Shown piece by piece: positions 1 through 6,059 of a stretch of DNA of 14,663 bases. Every line of letters starts with the position of its first letter. Within the stretch, counting starts at the first letter, position 1. The notes under the pieces are model-generated. The model did not search any database. It saw only the letters and a list, made by a program, of their open reading frames with translations, and was not told the origin of the DNA. Origin of the DNA: Desulfuromonadaceae bacterium (lineage in GTDB: Bacteria > Desulfobacterota > Desulfuromonadia > Desulfuromonadales > SZUA-540). Position numbers and translations under genes: made by a program. The DNA lies in contig QKGY01000306.1 of assembly GCA_003250235.1 (NCBI GenBank), positions 1-14,663 of the forward strand, written 5' to 3'.

Positions 1-635
1 ACCTTGGCGATATCCACGCTATGGAACAACCGGTGATATTCGTTGCGCAAAGAGAAGAGCTCTTTTCCCAGGATGTCGGTATCCACTCCCTGGCGATGCA
101 AAATCCCGAGTTCTTTTTCCAGAGCGGCAATCTGATTGTCGGTCGCTTCAAGCGCGTTGCGTATCTTTTCCGCACGTTCGTAATCGTGACACTGAGAGCA
201 GGTCTGCCGATTAATCAGGGCAAGAGAAGCTTTTTCCACCTGATGGTTGTGATGGCAGGTTACACACTGCGGGCCACCGGCCCCAAGGGCTTTTCCGTGC
301 GCACTGGCGAGATAGTCTTCCTTGACGCCGATATGGCATCGGCCGCAGAAACCGGGAATCTGATCATTGGAAGGGGCGCCGAGAAATCCTCTGTCAGGGC
401 TCATCGCCATGGCGAAATCGGTGGGATCTCCCCCGTGGCAATCATTGCAGGAGATACCGTTCTGCGCATGAATGCTTTCGCGCCATTGCTGAACCGGCAG
501 GCCAAGTCGCCCGGTCTGTCCTCCGTGACATTGAATACAGACCGTGTCCCGAGAGGGCTCCGGCTCCTGTCCCAGCACCGGCGAAGCGAAAATAAGCACC
601 GGAAATGTCAAAACGAGCAGCAGGATTTTTCTCAT
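1..635 (-). CDS. Pentaheme (or larger) c-type cytochrome, partial; c subunit of a Rieske/cyt b complex
   Basis: This is a secreted multiheme cytochrome c whose C-terminus lies beyond the left edge; 211 codons are visible. Residues 1-22 look like a signal peptide (basic MRK, a hydrophobic stretch, then a cut near LGQ). Five CXXCH heme-binding motifs follow: CIQCH at 33, CNDCH at 63, CGRCH at 97, CVTCH at 124 and CSQCH at 146. From about residue 151 to the edge there are no more hemes, only a charged segment likely to be helical or coiled-coil. The ATG (635-633) overlaps the TGA of the cytochrome b gene as ATGA, so translation is probably coupled. The position directly after Rieske and cytochrome b suggests that it replaces cytochrome c1/f as electron acceptor in a periplasmic quinol:cytochrome c oxidoreductase. 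The heme motifs are seen directly; the role is inferred from context. More hemes could lie past the edge. Confidence 0.9.
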   Translation of the reverse strand, partial: MRKILLLVLTFPVLIFASPVLGQEPEPSRDTVCIQCHGGQTGRLGLPVQQWRESIHAQNGISCNDCHGGDPTDFAMAMSPDRGFLGAPSNDQIPGFCGRCHIGVKEDYLASAHGKALGAGGPQCVTCHHNHQVEKASLALINRQTCSQCHDYERAEKIRNALEATDNQIAALEKELGILHRQGVDTDILGKELFSLRNEYHRLFHSVDIAK

Positions 636-1732
636 GAATAATGCCCCCAAATCGATATGGCTACAAAGAGCAGCAAACCAAGAACAAAGCAGGTAACGAA
701 CACAGGGCGTCGGGCAGGTTGTCGCTCGGGTCCGCGATCAAGAAAGGGCAGCAGGGCCAGAAACGTCATTGCCGCACCCTGAGCCGCCAATCCGAGGGCC
801 TTGTTGGGGAAAATCTTCAGGGTCTGGTAAGCCCACAAGAAGTACCACTCCGGCTTGATCCCAGGAGGGGTGACAAAGGGATTGGCCGGCTCAAGGGCTG
901 TGGGGGGGATAAAAAGCATCGGAGCGAAAAAGGCCACGGCCACAAGGATGGCCAGGAAAAAGGCGTTAACGGCCAGATCCTTGACCACATAGTTAGGAAA
1001 AAAAGGAATCCCTCCCGGATGATCTTCGTGGTGGAAAATCTGACTTTTTTCCGGCGGAGTATATTCACTGCCAAAAGGAGGTTTGGAGATCCCAACCCTG
1101 CGGACACAGAACAAATGAAACCCGATGAGCCCCCCCAAAAGAAGGGGAAGCCCCATCACATGAAGGGCAAAAAAGCGGCCCAGGGTGGCATCACCGACCA
1201 TGGCCCCGCCCCGCAGCAGATGAACGATCTTTTCTCCGACCACGGGCATTGCTCCGGCCGCATCGGTGGCTACGGTCGTAGCCCAAAAGGAAAGCTGGCT
1301 CCAGGGAAGGAGATAGCCGGTCAGACAAAGGGCAAAAGCCAGATTAAGCAACCCGAACCCTGAAAGCCAGTTCAGCTCGCGCGGCCGCTTATAGCTTCCC
1401 ATGAACAGGACGGAAAGCATGTGGAGCAGCAAGGCGATGATGATCACATTGGACCCGACAATATGCAGGTACCGGACGAGCCACCCAAAAGGCACCTCGT
1501 TCATGATCCTTCCGACGCTGGCATAAGCTTTTTCCGTATCGGGGATATAGTAAATCAGCAACAGGATTCCCGTAAGGACCTGCAGGGCGAACAGGGTCAA
1601 CACGACGGACCCGAGCGTGTACCAGGAATTGACGTTTCGCGGCAGGAGATATCCCGTCAGGTTGTTCCTGACAATCTCCCGGAAACCCAGGCGGGTGTCG
1701 ATATAGTCGATAATCCGTGACAAAGGATTCAT
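632..1732 (-). CDS. Cytochrome b of a bc-type quinol oxidoreductase (b6 and subunit IV fused)
   Basis: Inner-membrane diheme cytochrome b, 366 residues, that would oxidise menaquinol and pass electrons to the Rieske centre and across the membrane. Seven hydrophobic helices are visible: four in the b6-like half (about 40-62, 86-111, 123-144, 187-210) and three in the subunit IV-like half (about 253-275, 316-331, 341-362). The heme-ligand histidines are H90/H104 on helix B and H191/H206 on helix D. The 15-residue step on helix D is the b6f-type spacing rather than the bc1 spacing. The Qo-site PEWY motif is at 294-297. The start ATG has an AGGAGGG Shine-Dalgarno that overlaps the stop codon of the upstream Rieske gene, 14 bases away. 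The 3' end overlaps the multiheme cytochrome start by four bases. Family assignment is firm; quinone type and physiological direction are inferred. Confidence 0.95.
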   Translation of the reverse strand: MNPLSRIIDYIDTRLGFREIVRNNLTGYLLPRNVNSWYTLGSVVLTLFALQVLTGILLLIYYIPDTEKAYASVGRIMNEVPFGWLVRYLHIVGSNVIIIALLLHMLSVLFMGSYKRPRELNWLSGFGLLNLAFALCLTGYLLPWSQLSFWATTVATDAAGAMPVVGEKIVHLLRGGAMVGDATLGRFFALHVMGLPLLLGGLIGFHLFCVRRVGISKPPFGSEYTPPEKSQIFHHEDHPGGIPFFPNYVVKDLAVNAFFLAILVAVAFFAPMLFIPPTALEPANPFVTPPGIKPEWYFLWAYQTLKIFPNKALGLAAQGAAMTFLALLPFLDRGPERQPARRPVFVTCFVLGLLLFVAISIWGHYS

Positions 1733-1746
1733 GTCGGCCGTCCCTC

Positions 1747-2181
1747 CTATCCGATAAGAATCTGGTCCCCGGACAGGACCACCGGGATCGATTCAAGGGG
1801 TTTGGGAGGAGGACCACCCAAGACCGCGCCCGAAGGGGAAAAACGCCCGCCATGACAGGGGCAGACGAACTCCCCTTTCTGCGCTTTCCATTGCACCACA
1901 CAGCCAAGATGGGTGCAGATGGCAGACAAGGCGGTAAATTCCCCCGCTTTCTGCTGCATCACCACGGCAGTCTGGCCGTGGAACTGAAGAAAATGGACTC
2001 CTCCCACCGGTACGGCGTCTTTTGCAAGGGAAACCTTCCCCCCGGCACCCTCCTTGGAGGCCGGAGCCAGAAATCGCAACAAAGGCCATCCGCCCAGCGC
2101 CGCAAGAGCGGCACCAATCGCCCCAAGCAGGACCGTCAGAAAAAAACGCCTCTGGGATGAGGGAACCGAAGAATTTTCCAT
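1747..2181 (-). CDS. Rieske [2Fe-2S] protein of the bc-type complex
   Basis: A 144-residue Rieske iron-sulfur protein that takes an electron from quinol at the Qo site and hands it to the c-type subunit. An N-terminal twin-arginine sequence (RRFFL at 11-15) precedes a hydrophobic helix (about 14-38), which would act as an uncleaved Tat signal-anchor. The cluster ligands lie in CTHLGC (89-94) and CPCHGG (107-112): two Cys and two His, plus the two Cys of the usual disulfide. A proline-rich turn (GGPPPKPL) follows, as is normal for the fold. The start ATG has a GGAGG seven bases upstream. It is the first gene of the Rieske-cyt b-multiheme c unit, with its own promoter about 100 bases upstream. 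Length and motif order are normal for short bacterial Rieske subunits. Confidence 0.95.
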   Translation of the reverse strand: MENSSVPSSQRRFFLTVLLGAIGAALAALGGWPLLRFLAPASKEGAGGKVSLAKDAVPVGGVHFLQFHGQTAVVMQQKAGEFTALSAICTHLGCVVQWKAQKGEFVCPCHGGRFSPSGAVLGGPPPKPLESIPVVLSGDQILIG

Positions 2182-2240
2182 TGAACCTCCAGAAATTGAC
2201 GACAGGCAGGAGAATCACTCGCAAGATCGATGAATCAACG

Positions 2241-2263
2241 GCAGACTTCGAAGGGAAGTCCGC
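2241..2263 (-). other. Leader hairpin in the Rieske mRNA
   Basis: On the minus strand GCGGACTTC and GAAGTCTGC can pair over nine positions (one G-U) around the loop CCTTC. The hairpin would begin only about ten bases after the predicted transcript start. There is no T-run after it, so it does not look like a terminator. It may stabilise the 5' end or be a protein site. Function is unknown. Confidence 0.4.
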
Positions 2264-2277
2264 AAAAACCGACTTTC

Positions 2278-2305
2278 ATTATAATGGCTTCCAGACACCT
2301 TTCAA
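2278..2305 (-). promoter_or_regulatory. Sigma70-like promoter of the Rieske/cyt b operon
   Basis: On the minus strand, TTGAAA (2305-2300) is followed after 16 bases by a perfect TATAAT (2283-2278). Transcription would start near 2271, leaving a leader of about 90 bases before the Rieske ATG. The 199-base gap to the DUF1573 stop codon and this promoter suggest that the Rieske operon is transcribed separately from DUF1573. The hexamers and spacing are seen; activity is inferred. Confidence 0.6.
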
Positions 2306-2380
2306 CCCTGGGCAGGATGTTTGCCCGAAGCTGTCGAAGAAAGCAGCCGAAAATCTCTTTAAGGGGCAATCTGTTATGGT

Positions 2381-3082
2381 TTACGGAGTAGACGATGCGG
2401 CTATCTTCAAACGAACCGGGATCTTTATGGTCGGGGTATACTCACTATCGGTCGTCACCACCACAAAACCCTTAAGTTCGGTTTTCCCTTCGACCGGGGC
2501 AGCGTGGATATGGAGTTCGGCCTTTTCGCCAGGCGCCAAAGTATCGGTGGAAACGGAGGCGCGCACTTCCTGAAGGTTGGTTTCTGTATTGAGAATCTTG
2601 ACGGACTGCTTTGCCGAATTGGTGATTGTGACAAGCACCTCCGCGTCCTTCCCGGCTTCCATCACGCCGAAGTCAGCCGACATCGGATAGACCAGAAATG
2701 CCAGAAGGACCTTGCCACGAATGTAAAATTGAGCGACGCGGTTCAGGGGGTCGTTGGTATAGACGTAGACGGTCTTGACGACAGGCCCACTGAACCGGGC
2801 AGAATCAAAAGCCACCTTGAGTTCGGCAGACGCCTGGGGGGCGATGGTCATTTCAGACATCAGGGCTGCGGTGCACCCGCATGAGCTACTGATTTTCTCA
2901 ATAACCAGAGGGGCATCCCCATTATTATCGACTCGGAAGGTATGCTCCAACCTGGCTCCCTGATAAATCTGACCGAAGTGAAAATCAGGGTTTTCGGCGA
3001 CAAGTTTCGGAGCCTCCGCCCATGAAAAACAGGGAAAAACACCCAGCAGAAACACTCCAGCGATCAAAACTTTTATCTTCAT
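2381..3082 (-). CDS. Exported DUF1573 protein
   Basis: A 233-residue secreted protein of the DUF1573 family, whose function is not established. A signal peptide occupies about residues 1-23 (MKIK, hydrophobic core, cut near SWAEA). There is no lipobox at its Cys18. The mature part looks like two beta-sandwich repeats of about 100 residues (about 26-125 and 126-230), each starting with a 'DFHFG' or 'ADFGVM' type strand. The conserved SSCGC signature is at 66-70 (C68, C70). I chose the ATG at 3082 because GGAGG (3094-3090) lies seven bases before it. An upstream in-frame ATG at 3097 would place that same ribosome site inside the gene. It diverges from hpt and lies upstream of the Rieske operon on the same strand, but a 199-base gap and a promoter separate it from that operon. 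No terminator is visible after it. Confidence 0.85.
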   Translation of the reverse strand: MKIKVLIAGVFLLGVFPCFSWAEAPKLVAENPDFHFGQIYQGARLEHTFRVDNNGDAPLVIEKISSSCGCTAALMSEMTIAPQASAELKVAFDSARFSGPVVKTVYVYTNDPLNRVAQFYIRGKVLLAFLVYPMSADFGVMEAGKDAEVLVTITNSAKQSVKILNTETNLQEVRASVSTDTLAPGEKAELHIHAAPVEGKTELKGFVVVTTDSEYTPTIKIPVRLKIAASSTP

Positions 3083-3193
3083 CCGGAAACCTCCCATGCA
3101 AGGATTTGACGACGGCGGGGAAGAGTCAACAATTTAAGGATCTTAACATAGCCCATCTGCCAGCACCTATCTCTTTTTGACTGGCCGAATAAA

Positions 3194-3222
3194 TTGACAC
3201 AAACGCTTTATCTTGCTATAGA
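3194..3222 (+). promoter_or_regulatory. Strong sigma70-like promoter for hpt
   Basis: A perfect -35 TTGACA (3194-3199) and a -10 TATAGA (3217-3222) are separated by the optimal 17 bases. Transcription would start near 3229, 34 bases before the chosen hpt ATG. Because the start point lies downstream of the TTG at 3194, that TTG cannot be the translation start. Hexamers and spacing are seen directly. Confidence 0.75.
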
Positions 3223-3262
3223 ATACACCCTTATATCAGGACATCACCTATCAGGAAGCGCC

Positions 3263-3790
3263 ATGGGACAACCCTCTTTAAAAATCTGTTTTTCAAAAGA
3301 ATACATCGCCGAGCAAGTACGACGACTGGGCGAGGAAATCAGTCATGACTACAACGAGGAGGAGGTCCTCCTTGTCGGCGTCCTCAAAGGGTCTTTTCTT
3401 TTTTTTGCGGACCTTGTCCGCGAGATCAGCAGCCCGACCATTGTCGACTTCGTACGCCTCGCCAGTTACGGCTCGGAAACCCAGTCTTCCGGCATTGTCG
3501 AAATGCGCAAGGACCTGGAGGAGCCGATTCAGGGACGCCACGTTATTATCGTCGAAGATATCGTAGATAGCGGATACACGTTGCAATCTCTGTACAACAG
3601 GTTGCTGCTCCGCAATCCGAAGTCCCTCAAAATCTGTACCCTGATCGACAAGAAGGCACGCCGCGAAGTCCCTATTGAAGCCGACTATACCGGGATCACC
3701 ATGGACGATGGATTCATCGTCGGATACGGCTTGGATTTCGACGAACGATACAGAAATCTTCCTGATATTTATCTGGTTGAAGGCGTGTGA
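3263..3790 (+). CDS. hpt: Hypoxanthine phosphoribosyltransferase
   Basis: A cytosolic purine-salvage enzyme of 175 residues that joins hypoxanthine (and usually guanine) to PRPP, giving IMP or GMP. The type I phosphoribosyltransferase signature is clear: the PRPP loop VIIVEDIVDSGYTL spans residues 94-107 with the acidic pair E98-D99. LKGS (41-44) is the pyrophosphate loop, K130 lies where the purine-binding lysine is expected, and the hood segment DFDERYRNLPDIY is at 158-170. I place the start at 3263, with AGGA six bases upstream, since this gives the family length (about 170-180). The longer frame from a TTG at 3194 begins inside the promoter. The stop lies 24 bases before the zinc-ribbon gene, so the two are probably co-transcribed. 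Specificity for xanthine or guanine cannot be read from the sequence. Confidence 0.95.
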   Translation: MGQPSLKICFSKEYIAEQVRRLGEEISHDYNEEEVLLVGVLKGSFLFFADLVREISSPTIVDFVRLASYGSETQSSGIVEMRKDLEEPIQGRHVIIVEDIVDSGYTLQSLYNRLLLRNPKSLKICTLIDKKARREVPIEADYTGITMDDGFIVGYGLDFDERYRNLPDIYLVEGV

Positions 3791-3814
3791 TAGGCCTTTA
3801 AAGGAGATGACCAC

Positions 3815-5233
3815 ATGATCATCCAGTGCCCTGAGTGTCAGGCCCGATTCAAGCTGGCTGATGAAAAAATCAAGCCCGAAGGAACCAAGGTCCGCTGCTC
3901 CAAATGTCAGCACATTTTCACCGTGACGCCGCCGGAACCGGAGCCTGCACCTGAATTTGACGAGACGCCTGAAGAAACCAGCCCAGCCAGCCAGCCGAGC
4001 GGGCCTAAAATAGATGTAGATTTCAGTGCTTTTGGCGCCGAAGAGGACTGGAACAACTTCGGGGAAGCCACTTCGTCGGAGGAACAGACAGAGCAGGAGT
4101 CGGAGGAATTTTCCATCGGCGGACCGGATCCGGAGCAGCAAGAAGAGCAGCCTTTCTCTTTCGGAGATACCGACGAAAATTCAGCATTTTCCTCGGAAGG
4201 GGGTCCGGATTCATCAGAGGACTACTTCGCTTCGGAGCCTGAGAGCACGGCCTTTGAGACCGAGAGCACGACCTTTGAGACCGAGACTTCTGAAACGGAT
4301 TTTGGTTTTGGAGAATCGGATTCGGATGCCGACAGCTTTTTTTCCGACGAGTCGGAAACTGAGTCCGCCTCCAATGACAGCATTTCTTTCTCCGACGACT
4401 TCTCGGAAGCCAAGGATGATGATTTCGCTTGGGAAGAGGAAACAACCAGCTCGGGGCCCAACGAGTTCGATTTTGAGGACTCCGCGCCCTTGCCTGCCTT
4501 AGATGACGACTTCGCCCACGAAGAGCCTGCCGCCGAAGAGTCCGCTTCCGATGAATTCCAGTTCAAGGAAATGAGTTTTGACGATGAGGCACCGGCAGAA
4601 ACGGCCCCTGAGAAAGGCGTCTCTGCAGAGAAGCCCAAAGCGGGTCGGAAAGACAAAAAGAGAGCCAAGAAAAAACAATACGGCCAGCGTAAAAGCCCTC
4701 TGCGCGGGCTCATGATATTCATCCTCCTGCTTCTGCTTGCCCTGAGCGCAGGCGCGGGATATGTATTCTGGAGCCAGGGCGACCTGGATCTGACCCGTAT
4801 CATCGAGCAGGTTACCGGACAATCTGCCCCGCCGCAACCGGCAGGCCAAATCCAGGTTACCGACCTGACCAGCTCTTTTGTAAACAACGCAGATGCCGGA
4901 CAGTTGTTTATCATCCACGGAAAAGCGGTCAACCAGTTCAAAGAGGCCCGATCCGCCATCGCCGTCAAAGGGATTTTGTATGGCAAGGGAGGTAAACAGC
5001 TTTTGCAACAGACCGTTTTCTGCGGCAACCGCCTCGATTCGGCGAAACTCCAGTCATGGTCGTTCGCCAAGATCGAAGAAGCCATGAACAACCAGTTCGG
5101 GGATTCCCTGAGCAACCTGAATGTTGCTCCGGGGGCGTCGATCCCCTTCACCATTGTCTTCAAGAACCTCCCCAAAGACCTCAATGAGTTCACCGTCGAA
5201 GTGGCGGACTCAAAACCGGGCTCCAAGCAATAA
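3815..5233 (+). CDS. Zinc-ribbon (MJ0042) membrane protein with acidic linker and DUF3426 domain
   Basis: A 472-residue membrane protein of unknown function. Residues 1-37 form an MJ0042-type zinc ribbon with ligands C5, C8, C28 and C31. Residues about 38-270 are a low-complexity linker very rich in Glu, Asp, Ser and Phe. A Lys/Arg-rich patch (273-297) abuts one membrane helix (about 298-319), and a C-terminal domain like DUF3426 follows (about 340-470). By the positive-inside rule, the zinc ribbon and linker are cytoplasmic and DUF3426 is periplasmic. The ATG has AAGGAG eight bases upstream. It lies 24 bases after hpt, with no terminator between, and ends 13 bases before a large palindromic terminator. 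The domain pair is known in delta-type proteobacteria. The link with hpt may be only operonic. A signalling or regulatory role is conceivable but not shown. Confidence 0.85.
   Translation: MIIQCPECQARFKLADEKIKPEGTKVRCSKCQHIFTVTPPEPEPAPEFDETPEETSPASQPSGPKIDVDFSAFGAEEDWNNFGEATSSEEQTEQESEEFSIGGPDPEQQEEQPFSFGDTDENSAFSSEGGPDSSEDYFASEPESTAFETESTTFETETSETDFGFGESDSDADSFFSDESETESASNDSISFSDDFSEAKDDDFAWEEETTSSGPNEFDFEDSAPLPALDDDFAHEEPAAEESASDEFQFKEMSFDDEAPAETAPEKGVSAEKPKAGRKDKKRAKKKQYGQRKSPLRGLMIFILLLLLALSAGAGYVFWSQGDLDLTRIIEQVTGQSAPPQPAGQIQVTDLTSSFVNNADAGQLFIIHGKAVNQFKEARSAIAVKGILYGKGGKQLLQQTVFCGNRLDSAKLQSWSFAKIEEAMNNQFGDSLSNLNVAPGASIPFTIVFKNLPKDLNEFTVEVADSKPGSKQ
4241..4282 (+). repeat. Tandem 21-base in-frame repeat in the acidic linker
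   Basis: Two adjacent 21-base units (4241-4261 and 4262-4282) differ by one base (G versus A at the tenth position). They encode ESTAFET and ESTTFET. The in-frame unit suggests that the linker grows or shrinks by slippage, in keeping with a disordered, length-tolerant segment. Confidence 0.8.
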
Positions 5234-5246
5234 ATGGGAGCCAAAA

Positions 5247-5289
5247 GATCATAAAAAAAGCCGCACACTGTGCGGCTTTTTTTATGATC
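5247..5289. terminator. Bidirectional terminator: 43-base palindrome
   Basis: Two perfectly complementary 21-base arms (5247-5267 and 5269-5289) flank a single central C. The GC-rich core GCCGCACA/TGTGCGGC is bracketed by A7 on the left and T7 on the right, so a hairpin with a U-run forms on either strand. It serves the zinc-ribbon gene (plus strand, ends 5233) and tatA (minus strand, ends 5304), which converge here. An outer GATCAT/ATGATC extends the symmetry beyond a usual terminator. Confidence 0.95.
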
Positions 5290-5303
5290 CGGACTCAAGG
5301 ACC

Positions 5304-5501
5304 CTATTCCTTTTTATGCGTATCCTCGTCCTCTTCTTTCTTGGGACTGATATCGATCTCATCGGGTTCATGCGTCGCTTTTTTAAAATTGCGGATTCCC
5401 TTTCCGAGAGCCCCTCCGATCTCCGGTAGTTTTCCGGCACCGAATATCACCAGAACCAGGACCAGAATAATGACCAGCTCCGTTGTTCCGAGTCCGAACA
5501 T
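5304..5501 (-). CDS. tatA: Sec-independent translocase TatA/E-type subunit
   Basis: A 65-residue pore-forming subunit of the twin-arginine translocase, which exports folded proteins such as Rieske and other cofactor proteins. The layout is typical: a short periplasmic N-terminus (MFGLGTTE), one membrane helix (about 6-20), the FGAGKLPEIG hinge (20-29), an amphipathic helix (about 30-43) and a charged tail ending THKKE. There is an AAGGAGG Shine-Dalgarno five bases before the ATG. No tatB or tatC lies in the window. It follows the ferredoxin gene on the same strand but behind that gene's terminator, and I see no clear promoter of its own. The family cannot be split into TatA, TatB or TatE with certainty at this length, but the short tail favours TatA/E. 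Confidence 0.92.
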   Translation of the reverse strand: MFGLGTTELVIILVLVLVIFGAGKLPEIGGALGKGIRNFKKATHEPDEIDISPKKEEDEDTHKKE

Positions 5502-5545
5502 CTAAGCCTCCTTCTCCCATGGGGGAGGAGCGGATTTCCATCCGG

Positions 5546-5580
5546 TCAAAAACAAAGGGGGCAACCTTCGGGTCACCCCC
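5546..5580 (-). terminator. Rho-independent terminator after the ferredoxin gene
   Basis: On the minus strand, GGGGGTGACC and GGTTGCCCCC pair over ten positions (two G-U) around a CGAA loop (5580-5557). The U-rich run TTTGTTTTT follows (5556-5548). It starts 11 bases after the ferredoxin stop and would limit read-through into tatA. Confidence 0.8.
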
Positions 5581-5590
5581 TTCTTCATAC

Positions 5591-5761
5591 TCAGGGAGCC
5601 TCGATCGCGCTGACGGGGCAGGTGTCAACACAGGCGCCGCAATCGGTGCAGGTTGCCGCGTCAATCACGCGTACGTCACCCTGCTCGCTGATGGCGTCAA
5701 CGGGGCAGACAGGTTCGCAAGCACCGCAGTTGATGCATTCTTCAGTGATGGTGTGAGCCAA
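5591..5761 (-). CDS. 2[4Fe-4S] bacterial-type ferredoxin (TTG start)
   Basis: A small soluble electron carrier of 56 residues binding two [4Fe-4S] clusters. The two ligand sets are clear: C9, C12, C15 with C19-Pro, and C38, C41, C44 with C48-Pro. The protein ends four residues after SAI. The start is a TTG at 5761-5759, giving (M)AHTITEECINC, because GAGGAGGTGATT lies just upstream (eight bases from GGAGG) and this length is standard for clostridial-type ferredoxins. A longer frame reaching 5875 would run through the ribosome site and the promoter. The partner enzyme is not shown by context, since ackA diverges upstream and tatA is separated by a terminator. Low-potential electron transfer, for example to or from a 2-oxoacid oxidoreductase, is the usual role in such anaerobes. 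Confidence 0.93.
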   Translation of the reverse strand: MAHTITEECINCGACEPVCPVDAISEQGDVRVIDAATCTDCGACVDTCPVSAIEAP

Positions 5762-5807
5762 AGGAATCACCTCCTCTACAGAAAAATGGGGCTGTTCTCT
5801 GACGGAT

Positions 5808-5837
5808 TTTATACACCACTTTCCCGTCGTCTGTCCA
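5808..5837 (-). promoter_or_regulatory. Probable ferredoxin promoter
   Basis: On the minus strand, TGGACA (5837-5832) and TATAAA (5813-5808) are spaced by 18 bases. Transcription would start near 5800, about 40 bases before the TTG start codon. This fits the choice of the short ferredoxin frame. Confidence 0.5.
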
Positions 5838-6059
5838 CCCCTAAGAAACCGTTGACTGAAACAAAGTTCTTGCAATTCGAACAGTGTTGCTATAGTCTTT
5901 CATGACGTTTTTCCCGTCTAAGCAAGCGGAAAATTATAACAATCCGACACTCATTATTTTACTCTCAAGAAAAATTTTCAGCGATATAAAACGATATTTT
6001 GCGAATGTAAATCAGGATACTGATTTTACACTACCAATTTCGAGGAGGTCATTCGTTTA
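5838..6059 (+). promoter_or_regulatory. AT-rich intergenic region upstream of ackA with an inverted repeat
   Basis: This is the rest of the 298-base gap between the divergent ferredoxin and ackA genes. It is markedly more AT-rich than its surroundings. An inverted repeat, TGTAAATCAG (6006-6015) and CTGATTTTACA (6020-6030), flanks GATA. Just before it, CGATATAAAA (5982-5991) and CGATATTTTG (5992-6001) form a direct repeat of CGATAT. A TATAGT (5891-5896) and a TATAAA (5985-5990) are possible -10 boxes, but neither has a convincing -35 at 16-18 bases, so I name no promoter. The ackA ribosome site GAGGAGGT is at 6042-6049. I see no coding sequence. Confidence 0.5.

Noticed and set aside
641..1363. 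Plus-strand frame opposite cytochrome b
   Set aside because: It is the complement of membrane-helix codons; the translated protein is hydrophilic without motifs, while the minus-strand frame is a clear cytochrome b.
4222..5298. Long minus-strand frame opposite the zinc-ribbon gene, very rich in Ser and Lys
   Set aside because: It mirrors the Glu/Ser-rich linker codons, crosses the terminator palindrome and has no ribosome site or domain.
5838..6059. Sigma54 or sigma70 promoter for ackA
   Set aside because: No TGGC-N8-TGC element was found, and the TATA-like boxes lack a -35 at proper distance, so no promoter is claimed.
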